A DNA stretch of 64,000 bases from Caldicellulosiruptoraceae bacterium PP1 (lineage in GTDB: Bacteria; Bacillota; Thermoanaerobacteria; Caldicellulosiruptorales; Caldicellulosiruptoraceae): contig JBGGOQ010000006.1 of assembly GCA_041320695.1 (NCBI GenBank), positions 62,001 to 126,000 of the forward strand. Direction: 5' to 3'. Shown one piece after another: positions 37,590-47,056 of this stretch. The notes beneath the pieces were generated by a model. That model was given only the letters and a program-made list of their open reading frames with translations, had not been told where the DNA came from and did no database searches. Made by a program: the position numbers and the translations under genes. Within the stretch, counting starts at the first letter, position 1. The number at the start of each line of letters is the position of its first letter.

Positions 37590-38306
37590 ATGAGTATTAG
37601 ACTTCAAAAATTGATGGCAGATTCAGGAGTTGCATCTCGTAGAAAATGTGAAGAGATGATTTTGGAAGGAAGAGTAAAGGTTAATGGTCAAATAGTTGAT
37701 AAATTAGGAACAAAGGTTGATTTAGAAAAGGATATAGTTGAGGTTGATGGTAAAAAGATTACAATAAAAAATAAAAATATATATATTATGCTAAATAAAC
37801 CCTTTGGGGTTATTACATCAGCTAAAGATGAAAAAGGACGTAAAACAGTTATTGATATAATCAAAGATAGAATAAATGAAAGGATTTTTCCAGTAGGCAG
37901 ACTTGATTTTGATACTTCGGGCTTATTGATTTTAACAAATGATGGTGAGTTTGCATATAAAGTAACACATCCTAAACACAATATTGAAAAGACATATATT
38001 GCAACTGTAAAAGGAATTCCATCTGAAGATAGTTTAGATAAACTTAGAAATGGTGTTGAAATTGATGGACGATTAACTCAACCAGCAATTGTAAATTCAA
38101 AAAAAATAATAAATGGTAATATGATTATTGAAATAAAAATACATGAGGGACGAAACAGGCAAATAAGAAAAATGTTTAGTGCTATAGGACATGATGTTAT
38201 AAGACTTAAAAGAGTTGCAATAGGAAAACTTCAATTAGGAAGGCTAAAAGAAGGTGAATTTAGATTCTTAAGTACCGAAGAACTTGAATTAATTTATAAA
38301 GAATAA
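37590..38306 (+). CDS. RsuA/RluB-family rRNA pseudouridine synthase
   Basis: A 238-residue pseudouridine synthase. An S4 domain (residues 3-60; RLQKLMADSGVASRRKCEEM) is followed by the catalytic domain with PVGRLDFDTSGLLILTNDG, whose Asp is the nucleophile, and IHEGRNRQIRKMFSAIGH. RluB (23S rRNA) is more likely than RsuA in a Firmicute; the gene often lies near scpAB, which here is 9 kb away. It starts ten bases after thiI. Confidence 0.93.
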   Translation: MSIRLQKLMADSGVASRRKCEEMILEGRVKVNGQIVDKLGTKVDLEKDIVEVDGKKITIKNKNIYIMLNKPFGVITSAKDEKGRKTVIDIIKDRINERIFPVGRLDFDTSGLLILTNDGEFAYKVTHPKHNIEKTYIATVKGIPSEDSLDKLRNGVEIDGRLTQPAIVNSKKIINGNMIIEIKIHEGRNRQIRKMFSAIGHDVIRLKRVAIGKLQLGRLKEGEFRFLSTEELELIYKE

Positions 38307-38322
38307 AAAAGGAGAGATTTTT

Positions 38323-39438
38323 ATGACTGATGAAAGAATAAAAATACTTGCAAAAAATCTTCTTGACTTTTCTGTTGAGCTAAAAAAGGGAGAAAAGATA
38401 CTTATTGAATCTATTGGTTGCGAGGTTCCATTAACAAAAGAGCTTATTAAATATGCATATCAAAAAGGAGCATATCCATTTGTTTGGTTAAAAGATGTTA
38501 CACTGCAAAGAGAGTTACTCTTAGATGCTAAAAAGGAACAAATTGAAATTATAGCTGAAAATGAAAGAAAACTTATGGAACAAATGGATGCATATATAGG
38601 TATAAGAGCAACTCCAAATCCTTATGAACAATCTGATGTTTCACCGGAAAATATGAATTTATACCAAACTATTTGGTTCCACAAAGTTCATTCTGAAGTA
38701 AGAGTTCCAAAAACAAAGTGGTGTATTCTTCGCTATCCAAACTATTCAATGGCTCAACAATCCAAAATGAGCCTTGAAAAATTTGAGGATTACTATTTTA
38801 AGGTGTGTAATTTAGATTACAGCAAAATGTCAAAGGCAATGGATAATTTGGTTAGTCTTATGGAAAAGACAGATAAGGTTAGAATAGTTGGGAATGGAAC
38901 AGATATAGAGTTTTCTATAAAAGGGATGAAGGCTATTAAATGTGATGGTCATATGAATATACCTGATGGAGAGGTTTACACAGCACCTATTAAAGAATCA
39001 GTAAATGGAGTAATAAGCTATAATACCCCATCTCATTACAGTGGATTTAGATTTGAGAATATCAAATTCGAGTTTAAAGATGGAAAGATTATTAATGCTA
39101 CTGCAAATAATACAGAAAGAATTAATAAAATACTAGATACAGATGAAGGAGCAAGGTATATAGGGGAGTTTTCCATAGGTGTAAATCCATTTATTACATT
39201 CCCAATGGAAGATACTTTATTTGATGAAAAGATTTCAGGAAGTATTCATTTTACACCAGGAAATGCATATGATGATGCAGATAATGGAAATAGGTCTTCA
39301 GTTCATTGGGATTTAGTTTTGATACAAACCCCAGAATTTGGTGGTGGAGAGATTTATTTTGATAATGTTATAATTAGAAAAGATGGTCGTTTTGTTGTAA
39401 AAGAACTTGAATTATTAAATCCTGAGAATCTTATATAA
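38323..39438 (+). CDS. Aminopeptidase, M29 family
   Basis: Metal-dependent aminopeptidase of the T/AmpS/PepS family (371 residues), cytoplasmic, removing N-terminal residues from peptides. Family marks are GTDIEFSIKG, MNIPDGEVYTAP with a metal Glu, the GEFSIGVNP segment, and SGSIHFTPGNAY...SVHWDLV with the metal His and Asp. AAGGAGAG precedes the ATG. Probably the last gene of the operon from the desulfurase. Confidence 0.93.
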   Translation: MTDERIKILAKNLLDFSVELKKGEKILIESIGCEVPLTKELIKYAYQKGAYPFVWLKDVTLQRELLLDAKKEQIEIIAENERKLMEQMDAYIGIRATPNPYEQSDVSPENMNLYQTIWFHKVHSEVRVPKTKWCILRYPNYSMAQQSKMSLEKFEDYYFKVCNLDYSKMSKAMDNLVSLMEKTDKVRIVGNGTDIEFSIKGMKAIKCDGHMNIPDGEVYTAPIKESVNGVISYNTPSHYSGFRFENIKFEFKDGKIINATANNTERINKILDTDEGARYIGEFSIGVNPFITFPMEDTLFDEKISGSIHFTPGNAYDDADNGNRSSVHWDLVLIQTPEFGGGEIYFDNVIIRKDGRFVVKELELLNPENLI

Positions 39439-39503
39439 AAGTTTGAATACTAAAACTCTTACACTAATATTATTAATATAGAGCATTATTATAGGTTAGT
39501 TTT

Positions 39504-39824
39504 ATGGATAATTTCCTTACTAGTGAACTTTTAGGAACATATATGGGTTTATCAGTTGCAACAAGTTTAATTGTACAATTTACCAAAAGCTTATTTAAAA
39601 AAAGATACGAAGATTATGTAGTACGAATTTATACTTTTATAATTTCTGTAATATTAAGCATAATTTTTATACCACACAAAAACACAACAAAAGAGTTTGC
39701 ATTACTTGTTTTAAACTCAATAATAATTACTATGATGTCTATAGGTGGATATGAAGTTATAAAAGATCCAAAAGCACAAAAGAAGTTAATTATTAACAAC
39801 ACTGAAAACAACAACCAACAATAA
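39504..39824 (+). CDS. Small membrane protein of unknown function
   Basis: A 106-residue protein with three predicted hydrophobic segments (about 10-28, 41-57 and 66-84) and a hydrophilic C-terminal tail (DPKAQKKLI...NNTENNNQQ). The size and layout recall phage-type holins, but no lysis or phage gene is near. The gene ends inside a strong shared terminator. Confidence 0.7.
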   Translation: MDNFLTSELLGTYMGLSVATSLIVQFTKSLFKKRYEDYVVRIYTFIISVILSIIFIPHKNTTKEFALLVLNSIIITMMSIGGYEVIKDPKAQKKLIINNTENNNQQ

Positions 39825-39855
39825 AAGGGAGGATTTTACCTCCCTTTTATTGTTG
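39816..39855. terminator. Strong bidirectional terminator
   Basis: caacaataaaagggagg pairs perfectly over 17 bases with cctcccttttattgttg around a six-base loop. It serves the convergent small genes on either side; the stop codon of the plus-strand gene lies in the stem. Confidence 0.93.
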
Positions 39856-39869
39856 AAAAATGTATAAGA

Positions 39870-40061
39870 TTAATTTACTTCATCAATTTTCTCAATAATC
39901 TCCTTTATTTCATCTGCAGCATGCGATTTAATTTTATTTGTCATCTCTTCTGTATTTATATATTCTTCCATTTCAATATTTTCATTATCTATTGGTTGTT
40001 GAAATTGTCTTAAATTAATAAGGTTTACATCAAAAAACATATCACATCTTGGTGTTATCAT
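39870..40061 (-). CDS. Small acidic protein of unknown function
   Basis: A 63-residue acidic protein with no membrane segment; the second half is helical (EEMTNKIKSHAADEIKEII). AGGGAGGG lies a few bases before the ATG that starts MITPRCDMFFDV, which decides the start over a TTG further up. No family is recognised. Confidence 0.6.
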   Translation of the reverse strand: MITPRCDMFFDVNLINLRQFQQPIDNENIEMEEYINTEEMTNKIKSHAADEIKEIIEKIDEVN

Positions 40062-40203
40062 TTTAAATCCCTCCCTAATATTATTATACCCCATTAAAAT
40101 TAAAATGACTCAATGTATACATTTATACTTTAAAAATACCTGTATTTATTAATACAAAACTTTGTTATAATAATATGTAGTTTTTCAAAAGGGGAATTTG
40201 AAC

Positions 40204-41049
40204 ATGAAAGAATTCATATTAGTAAATAATCTTTATTTTTCTTATAAGAATATAGACCAAAAACATAAATATGTTTTAAAAGATATAAATCTTTCTATAA
40301 AAAAAGGCGATTTTGTAGTTTTTATGGGTTTAAATGGTTCAGGAAAATCTACATTAGCGAAAATGTTTAATGGACTTTTATTACCCGACAGTGGAGAGGT
40401 TATTATAGATGGAATGAATACAAGAGACATCAATCATATATGGGATATAAGAAAACTTTGCGGTTATGTATTTCAAAATCCAGATAATCAGCTAGTTGCA
40501 TCAGTTGTTGAAGAAGATGTTGCTTTTGGTCCAGAAAATCTTGGATTTTCGAGAGAAAAAATAATAAAAAAGATAAATGAGTCTTTAGAAATTGTTGAAA
40601 TGAGCGAACATAAAGATGCTTTAACATATAAGCTTTCTGGTGGACAAAAGCAAAGGGTTGCTATTGCAAGTATACTTGCTATGGAGCCTGAATGTATTGT
40701 TTTTGATGAACCTACATCAATGCTTGATCCAAAAGGCAGAAAAGAAGTAATGAGAGCTATACTGAAACTCAATAAAGAAAAAGGGAAGACTATAATTCTA
40801 ATTACACACAATATAGAAGAGATAATGTATGCTGATAGGGTTTTTTTACTTGATAAAGGTATGATTATATTAGAAGATAAGCCACTTAATATAATAAATA
40901 ATGAAACATTTTTAAAGATGGGCTTTGAGATGCCAGCAATTTTTAAATTAGCATTACTTTTAAAACAACATGGACTAAATATAAGTGATAATATATGGAC
41001 AGTAGATGAAATGGAGAGAGAGTTATGCTTATTGAAATCAAAGATGTAG
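40204..41049 (+). CDS. ecfA1: ECF transporter ATPase subunit EcfA1
   Basis: One of the two ATPases that power energy-coupling-factor vitamin importers (about 281 residues). Walker A is GLNGSGKST near residue 44, Q-loop YVFQNPDNQLVASVVEEDVAFGP, signature LSGGQKQRVAIA, Walker B CIVFDEPTSMLDP and switch H in ITHN. The VEEDVAFGPENLG stretch is characteristic of EcfA. It overlaps ecfA2 by 25 bases. ATG is preferred over a TTG six bases upstream. Confidence 0.94.
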   Translation: MKEFILVNNLYFSYKNIDQKHKYVLKDINLSIKKGDFVVFMGLNGSGKSTLAKMFNGLLLPDSGEVIIDGMNTRDINHIWDIRKLCGYVFQNPDNQLVASVVEEDVAFGPENLGFSREKIIKKINESLEIVEMSEHKDALTYKLSGGQKQRVAIASILAMEPECIVFDEPTSMLDPKGRKEVMRAILKLNKEKGKTIILITHNIEEIMYADRVFLLDKGMIILEDKPLNIINNETFLKMGFEMPAIFKLALLLKQHGLNISDNIWTVDEMERELCLLKSKM

Positions 41050-41882
41050 ATTTTTATTATGGATATAAAACACCTTTAGAAAAAAAGGCATTAAGTAATA
41101 TAAATATCAAAATAGATAGTGGAGAATTTATTGGAATAATTGGGAAGACAGGCTCAGGAAAATCAACATTGGTTCAGCTTATGAATGGGCTTTTGATTCC
41201 TCAAAAAGGTGATGTTTTAGTTGAAGGATTAAGTACCAAGGATAAGAATAAACTAAAAGAGATTAGAAGAAAGGTCGGACTTGTTTTCCAATATCCTGAA
41301 TATCAATTGTTTGAAGAAACGGTATATAAAGATATTGCATTTGGTCCTAATAATCTTGGGATGCCACGTGAGGAGATAGAAAGAATAATTAAAGAGTTAA
41401 TTAATTTATTAGAAATACCTGAAGAGCTACTTGAGCGTTCACCTTTTGAACTATCAGGAGGACAGAAAAGAAGGGTTGCTTTGGCTGGTATTCTTTCGAT
41501 GGATCCATCTGTTATTATTTTAGATGAGCCAACAGCTGGACTGGATGTCAGAGGTAAAAAAAGGATATTTGATTTAATTCAAAAACTACATGTAGAAAAA
41601 AAGAAAACAGTTATAATGATTTCTCATTCAATAGAAGATATTGCAATGCTTTGCGATAGGGTTATTATACTTAGCAAAGGTCAAATTAAATTTGATGGTA
41701 GCAAAAAAGAATGTTTTAATAATTTTAAAATATTAGAAGAAGCAGGCTTATCTGCACCAGATATTTTAGTTCTTCAAGAAAGGCTAAAAGAAAAAGGATT
41801 TGACATTGGAGAATTTGAATACAGAGTAGAAGATGTAGCAGAAAAGATATTAGAACAATTTGATATTTTACCTAACAAATAA
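41025..41882 (+). CDS. ecfA2: ECF transporter ATPase subunit EcfA2
   Basis: Second ATPase of the ECF module (285 residues). Walker A is GKTGSGKST, then VFQYPEYQLFEETVYKDIAFGPNNLG, signature LSGGQKRRVALAG, Walker B VIILDEPTAGLD and switch MISHSIED. It pairs with EcfA1 on the coupling helices of EcfT. Upstream overlap and an 18-base gap to ecfT indicate a single transcript. Confidence 0.95.
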   Translation: MLIEIKDVDFYYGYKTPLEKKALSNINIKIDSGEFIGIIGKTGSGKSTLVQLMNGLLIPQKGDVLVEGLSTKDKNKLKEIRRKVGLVFQYPEYQLFEETVYKDIAFGPNNLGMPREEIERIIKELINLLEIPEELLERSPFELSGGQKRRVALAGILSMDPSVIILDEPTAGLDVRGKKRIFDLIQKLHVEKKKTVIMISHSIEDIAMLCDRVIILSKGQIKFDGSKKECFNNFKILEEAGLSAPDILVLQERLKEKGFDIGEFEYRVEDVAEKILEQFDILPNK

Positions 41883-41899
41883 AGGAGTGCAAGTTTTTT

Positions 41900-42688
41900 A
41901 TGATGGACTTTGTAATTGGTCAATATATAAAAAAAGATTCATTTATTCATAATCTTGATCCAAGGACCAAGATAATTTTATCAGCAATAATATGTATTTC
42001 AATATTCCTAATACAGACATTTGTTGGTTATTTTATTATGTTTTTTTTGATATTTATTTCTATAATAGCTTCAAAAACAAATATTAAGCTACTATTTAAA
42101 GGTTCAAAGCCAATTTTCATTTTAATAATCATTACTGTGATTTTTAATATTTTTTTTACATCAGGAAAGCCAGTATTTAAAGTTTATGGAGTTTCGATTA
42201 CTGATAAAGGTTTATTTCTTTCTGCTGTATTAGTTGTTAGGCTTATTTTACTTTTGTTTACAACAACAATACTTACTTTAACAACCTCTCCAATAGAACT
42301 TACTGATGGTTTTGAAAATATTTTTAAACCACTAAATAAAATTAAATTTCCTGTTCATGAAATTGCACTCATGATGTCAATTGCACTAAGATTTATACCT
42401 ACATTAGCCGAAGAAACTGATAAAATTATGAAGGCACAAATGTCACGTGGTGCAGATTTTGAAACAGGTGGATTTATAAAAAGGGCAAAGGCACTGGTTC
42501 CAATTCTTATTCCGTTATTTGTCTCTGCTTTTAAAAGAGCTGATGAGTTAGCAACCGCTATGGAAGCAAGATGTTATAAAGGTGCAATTGGTAGGACAAA
42601 ATTAAAAAAACTTGAATACACAAAAAAAGATATTATAACATATCTTGTAAGCTTATTATTAATTATTACTGCAGTATATTTGGGGTGA
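41900..42688 (+). CDS. ecfT: ECF transporter transmembrane subunit EcfT
   Basis: Membrane scaffold of the ECF module (262 residues), with about six helices and the two coupling motifs ending in ARG-like triplets: KAQMSRGADF and ATAMEARCYKGA. It starts with FVIGQYIKKDSFIHNLDPRTKI, the usual EcfT start. It joins EcfA1/EcfA2 to exchangeable substrate-binding S subunits, none of which is encoded here. Confidence 0.95.
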   Translation: MMDFVIGQYIKKDSFIHNLDPRTKIILSAIICISIFLIQTFVGYFIMFFLIFISIIASKTNIKLLFKGSKPIFILIIITVIFNIFFTSGKPVFKVYGVSITDKGLFLSAVLVVRLILLLFTTTILTLTTSPIELTDGFENIFKPLNKIKFPVHEIALMMSIALRFIPTLAEETDKIMKAQMSRGADFETGGFIKRAKALVPILIPLFVSAFKRADELATAMEARCYKGAIGRTKLKKLEYTKKDIITYLVSLLLIITAVYLG

Positions 42689-42693
42689 AGATT

Positions 42694-43428
42694 TTGAAAA
42701 ACATATTATTGACAATAGAATATGAAGGAACTAATTATCATGGATGGCAAAAACAAAACAACAAAATAACCATACAAGGAACAATTGAAAATGCTATATA
42801 TAAAATGACAAAAGAGAAAGTTAACTTGGTTGGATCAGGCAGAACTGATGCTGGTGTTCATGCATTAAATCAAAAAGCAAACTTTCTAACTGAAACAAAA
42901 GTCCCAATTGAAAAGATTCCAGTTGCTTTAAATTCTTTACTTCCTTCTGATATTTCAATTAAAGATGCAAAAGAAGTAGATTTAAACTTTAATGCAAGAT
43001 ATAGTGCTAAACAAAAGACATATAAATATTTGATATATAATGGTAAGACACGCTCTGCTATAATGAGAAATCTTTCATATTTTTATAGAGGACAACTTGA
43101 TATTTTAAAAATGGAACAAGCACTAGAGTATTTTATAGGAAGATATGATTTTACCGCATTTTGCTCATCAGGTTCAGAGGTAAAAAGTAAAATAAGAGAG
43201 ATAAAAAATGCCTATTTAAGTGTAGAAAATGATTATATTTCAATATATGTTACTGCAAATGGTTTTTTATATAATATGATGAGAATTATCGCAGGTACAA
43301 TACTTGATGTGGGTTGTGGTAAAATAAAGCCAACTGATATACCATTGATTATTGAAAGTAAGGATAGAAACAAGGCAGGCAAAACTCTACCTCCATGGGG
43401 ACTATATCTTGTAGATGTGGTATATTAA
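42694..43428 (+). CDS. truA: tRNA pseudouridine synthase A
   Basis: Makes pseudouridine at tRNA positions 38-40. The 244-residue protein has LTIEYEGTNYHGWQKQ, the catalytic Asp in GSGRTDAGVHALNQ near residue 50, the YKYLIYNG strand and NGFLYNMMRIIAGT. The TTG start eight bases after GGGG is chosen; the GTG nine bases earlier lies in the ribosome binding site and overlaps ecfT. The ecf-truA order is standard in Firmicutes. Confidence 0.95.
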   Translation: MKNILLTIEYEGTNYHGWQKQNNKITIQGTIENAIYKMTKEKVNLVGSGRTDAGVHALNQKANFLTETKVPIEKIPVALNSLLPSDISIKDAKEVDLNFNARYSAKQKTYKYLIYNGKTRSAIMRNLSYFYRGQLDILKMEQALEYFIGRYDFTAFCSSGSEVKSKIREIKNAYLSVENDYISIYVTANGFLYNMMRIIAGTILDVGCGKIKPTDIPLIIESKDRNKAGKTLPPWGLYLVDVVY

Positions 43429-43433
43429 AAAAA

Positions 43434-43510
43434 TGGTGGGGATAGTAGGACTCGAACCTATGACCCCTTGCATGTCAAGCAAGTGCTCTAACCAACTGAG
43501 CTATATCCCC
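43434..43510 (-). tRNA. tRNA-Val (anticodon GAC)
   Basis: On the minus strand GGGGATA pairs with TATCCCC, followed by discriminator A and an encoded CCA. The anticodon stem-loop is CTTGC-TTGACAT-GCAAG with GAC, and the T loop is TTCGAGT. It converges on truA. Confidence 0.95.
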
Positions 43511-43579
43511 ACAACTTTATATTGTATTTAAAATGCATATTAAATTATAATATACCAAGAATAAAAAGTCAAATATAGA

Positions 43580-43894
43580 TTAAAATATCTCATCACATTC
43601 CTTTCTTGCTTCTTCTTCTGAAAATCCAGCAATTTTTGTAAGAAAATAATAATGCATATCTTTTTCTAAATCATCGAAAATAGGCTGTGCCTTAGCCATT
43701 TGTTCACAATACTTTTCATCATCATATTCATCTTTGATATTGTAGATTGTTGCATTAACATATTCATTTGAAAGGTCGTCCGTATAATTTATAAAAATCT
43801 TATTGTTATATCTTATTTCTTCATATATTTCTTGAAGATAATTTAATATATCAGCTTTATCATAAGCAGCTATATTAATTTCAAGCTTATACAT
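43580..43894 (-). CDS. Hypothetical acidic protein
   Basis: A 104-residue acidic, soluble protein (MYKLEINIAAYDKADILNYL) with helical C-terminus rich in Glu/Asp (GFSEEEARKECDEIF). AAAGGA lies upstream at a distance that favours the second ATG; the first ATG is only two bases past the ribosome binding site. It is a single gene between tRNA-Val and lysA. No family is recognised. Confidence 0.65.
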   Translation of the reverse strand: MYKLEINIAAYDKADILNYLQEIYEEIRYNNKIFINYTDDLSNEYVNATIYNIKDEYDDEKYCEQMAKAQPIFDDLEKDMHYYFLTKIAGFSEEEARKECDEIF

Positions 43895-44113
43895 ACCTAT
43901 CATTCCTTTCTTTTTTTAATCAATTGAAAAGAAATGTTTAATAAAAAATAACATATTTTACCTTGTTATTATAATTATAAAATTTGGTATTAATAAATTC
44001 AATAAAAATTCTGTTAACAATTGGTTACAATTATATTACAATATATACTTATAAACCTTGATAATATTGATAAAACATGTTACAATATTCAAAAATTTAA
44101 GGAGTGAAACAAG

Positions 44114-45412
44114 ATGTTAAGGAATAGATTAGAAGTAAGCAAAAATGGCAATCTTATGTGGGAAAATATAGATTTACTTGAATTGATTGAAGCCTATGGA
44201 ACACCTTTATATGTTATGAATGAAAATATTATAAGAGAGAATATTAGAGCATATAAAGATTCATTAAATAAACATCTTGGACAAAACTGCAATATCCTTT
44301 ATGCATCAAAGGCTTTTTGTACAAGGGCTATGTGTCAAATTGCAAAAGAAGAAGGAATAGGCTTGGATGTTGTTTCAGGTGGTGAGTTATATACTGCATT
44401 AAGTGTTGGTTTTCCAAGAGATAAGATATTCTTTCATGGGAACAATAAAACATATGATGAATTAGATTTAGCAGTTAATAATGATGTAAATATAGTTGTT
44501 GACAACAAAGATGAAATTGATTTACTAACTTTGTTATGCGAAAAATACAACAAAGAGGTTAATATATTAATTCGTATTAAGCCAGGTATTGATGCCCATA
44601 CACATGACTTTATTAGAACAGGTCAGATAGATTCAAAATTTGGTGTTGCACTCGAAAATGGTGAAGCATTTGAGTTTATAAAAAGTATTAAAGATAAAAA
44701 GCATATTAAATTAATAGGCTTACATTGTCATATCGGCTCTCAAATATTTGAAACAGCTCCATTTAAGTTAGCAACAAGAATAATGTTAGAATTTTCTCTT
44801 AAAATTAAGAAAGAACTTGGTATTGACATTAAAATGCTTGATTTAGGGGGAGGCTTTGGCATAAAGTATACACCTCAAGATGACCCACCAAGCATTGATA
44901 AATTCATAGAAGCAATTTCAGATGAACTAAATACATTCTGTGAACAAAAAGGAATTGAAAAGCCATTTATAATTTTAGAACCAGGAAGATCAATTGTTGG
45001 CGAAGCAGGGATTACACTTTATACAATAGGAAGTGTAAAAGAAATTCCCTATGTAAGAACATATGCTTCAGTCGATGGGGGTATGACAGACAACCCACGT
45101 TATGCTTTATACCAAGCAAAATACGATGCTATTGTTGTTGAAAAGCCACTTGAAAAGAAAGAAAAGACTTATACAATAGCAGGACATTGCTGCGAATCTG
45201 GGGATATTTTAATAAAAGATATTAAGCTGCCAGAATTAAAAGCAGGTATGCATTTAGCAGTATTAGCAACTGGTGCATATAATTATTCAATGTCAAGTAA
45301 TTACAATAGATTTCCAAAACCCGCAGTTGTTTTTGTAAAAGATGGTAATGTAAAATTAGCTGTAAAAAGGGAAACATATGATGATATAATAAGAAATGAT
45401 TTAGAAATTTAA
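44114..45412 (+). CDS. lysA: Diaminopimelate decarboxylase
   Basis: PLP enzyme (432 residues) that makes L-lysine from meso-diaminopimelate, the last step of lysine synthesis. The PLP lysine is in ILYASKAFCTRAM near residue 60; other marks are GLDVVSGGELYTA, HCHIGSQI, LDLGGGFGI, EPGRSIVG, and the active-site HCCESGD motif. AAGGAG lies before the ATG. It stands at the head of a unit with the protease and trpS genes. Confidence 0.96.
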   Translation: MLRNRLEVSKNGNLMWENIDLLELIEAYGTPLYVMNENIIRENIRAYKDSLNKHLGQNCNILYASKAFCTRAMCQIAKEEGIGLDVVSGGELYTALSVGFPRDKIFFHGNNKTYDELDLAVNNDVNIVVDNKDEIDLLTLLCEKYNKEVNILIRIKPGIDAHTHDFIRTGQIDSKFGVALENGEAFEFIKSIKDKKHIKLIGLHCHIGSQIFETAPFKLATRIMLEFSLKIKKELGIDIKMLDLGGGFGIKYTPQDDPPSIDKFIEAISDELNTFCEQKGIEKPFIILEPGRSIVGEAGITLYTIGSVKEIPYVRTYASVDGGMTDNPRYALYQAKYDAIVVEKPLEKKEKTYTIAGHCCESGDILIKDIKLPELKAGMHLAVLATGAYNYSMSSNYNRFPKPAVVFVKDGNVKLAVKRETYDDIIRNDLEI

Positions 45413-45426
45413 CTTGGAGGATTTAT

Positions 45427-46062
45427 ATGAATATTCCAAATATAACATTAATGCTTTTAAGAATACCAGGGCTTTTGTTTGCAATGGCTATTCATGAAGC
45501 TTCCCATGGATATGTTTCATATTTACAAGGTGATGATACACCCAAAAAACAAGGAAGACTTACATTAAATCCAATAGTTCATATAGATATTATTGGTATG
45601 ATATCTCTTATGCTTTTAGGATTTGGTTGGGCAAAGCCTGTTATGACAGACCCAAGAAACTATAAAAACCCAAAACTTGGAATGGGACTAACAGCTTTAG
45701 CAGGTCCTTTAGCAAATATTTTTGGAGCCTTATTATTGGCTATATTATTGAAAGTAAATTATAAATATAATTTTATTCAAAACCAATATTTAAATCTAAT
45801 AATAGAGCAGGCATTACAATTAAATATCTTTTTTGCAATATTTAATATGCTTCCCATACCGCCTTTAGACGGATCAAAGGTATTATTTATATTTCTCCCA
45901 GCAAGTTATATGAACTTTGTTTATAGGTACGAAATGATAGGCCAAATTTTATTAATTGCATGTTTATTTTTAGCTCCATACTTACTTTCATACATTTTAA
46001 CACCTGGATATCTAATTGTCAGTCATATTATTAATAGTATATTAGGCATATTACCTTTTTGA
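45427..46062 (+). CDS. Site-2 protease family metalloprotease (M50B)
   Basis: A polytopic membrane protease of 211 residues. The zinc motif is HEASH in MAIHEASHGYVSYLQGD near residue 20, with the second site NMLPIPPLDGSK near 140. This short form without a PDZ domain is common in Firmicutes (YwhC-like); its substrate is unknown. SpoIVFB is larger and carries a CBS domain, so that role is unlikely. It lies 14 bases after lysA. Confidence 0.93.
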   Translation: MNIPNITLMLLRIPGLLFAMAIHEASHGYVSYLQGDDTPKKQGRLTLNPIVHIDIIGMISLMLLGFGWAKPVMTDPRNYKNPKLGMGLTALAGPLANIFGALLLAILLKVNYKYNFIQNQYLNLIIEQALQLNIFFAIFNMLPIPPLDGSKVLFIFLPASYMNFVYRYEMIGQILLIACLFLAPYLLSYILTPGYLIVSHIINSILGILPF

Positions 46063-46075
46063 AAGGATGATTAAA

Positions 46076-47056
46076 TTGAACAGAGTATTATCAGGCACAA
46101 GACCAACAGGAATATTACATTTAGGAAACTATTTTGGTGCAATTGAGAATTGGGTAAAACTTCAAGAACAATATGAATGTTTCTTTTTTATAGCTGATTG
46201 GCATGCTTTAACAACAGGTTATGAAACATCAAAAGAAAATTTAAGTAGATTTTCAAAAGAAGCTTTAATTGATATAATTGCTTGTGGTTTAGATCCAAAT
46301 AAATCAACAATTTTTATTCAATCAAAGGTTTCAGAACATGCTGAGTTGCATTTATTGTTTTCTATGCTAACTCCATTATCTTGGCTTTATAGATGTCCAA
46401 CTTATAAGGACCAAATGCAGCAACTTAAAGAAAAAAACATTGCAACTTATGGATTTTTAGGTTATCCATGCTTGCAAGCGGCTGATATTTTAATTTATAA
46501 AGCACAATATGTTCCTGTTGGAGAAGACCAGTTACCACATTTAGAGCTTACACGAGAGATAGCAAGAAGGTTTAACTTTTTATATGGTGAAACATTCCCA
46601 GAACCACAACCAATATTAAGTGAAGTTAAAATACTTACAGGAACAGATGGTAGAAAAATGAGTAAAAGCTATGGGAATACTATTGCTTTAAGCGAAGACT
46701 TAAATAGCATTAGACAAAAAGTTATGATGATGATAACAGATCCAGCAAGAATAAAGAAGAATGACCCTGGACATCCAGAAGTTTGTACAGTATTTTCATA
46801 TCATAAAGTTTTTAGTAAAGAGATAGTAAATGAAACTGAAGAATTATGTCAAAAAGGACAAATTGGGTGTGTTGAATGTAAAAAGAGATTATTTGAAAAT
46901 TTAGCAAAATTCTTAGAACCAATACAAGCAAAGAGAAGACAAATAGAAAGCGATCCAAATTTCTTAGCTGGTGTAATTGAAGAAGGAACAAAAAAAGCTA
47001 AAATTGTTGCAAATGAAACATTACAAGAAGCTAAGAACAAGGTAGGATTGATATGA
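46076..47056 (+). CDS. trpS: Tryptophanyl-tRNA synthetase
   Basis: Class I aminoacyl-tRNA synthetase of 326 residues. Marks are RPTGILHLGNYFGA (HIGH region), ADWHALTT, GEDQLPHLELTREIARRFN and the KMSKSYGNTI loop. The TTG start eight bases after AAGGA yields MNRVLSGTRPTG, the expected N-terminus; an ATG nine bases earlier lies inside the ribosome binding site. It overlaps scpA by four bases. Confidence 0.96.
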   Translation: MNRVLSGTRPTGILHLGNYFGAIENWVKLQEQYECFFFIADWHALTTGYETSKENLSRFSKEALIDIIACGLDPNKSTIFIQSKVSEHAELHLLFSMLTPLSWLYRCPTYKDQMQQLKEKNIATYGFLGYPCLQAADILIYKAQYVPVGEDQLPHLELTREIARRFNFLYGETFPEPQPILSEVKILTGTDGRKMSKSYGNTIALSEDLNSIRQKVMMMITDPARIKKNDPGHPEVCTVFSYHKVFSKEIVNETEELCQKGQIGCVECKKRLFENLAKFLEPIQAKRRQIESDPNFLAGVIEEGTKKAKIVANETLQEAKNKVGLI

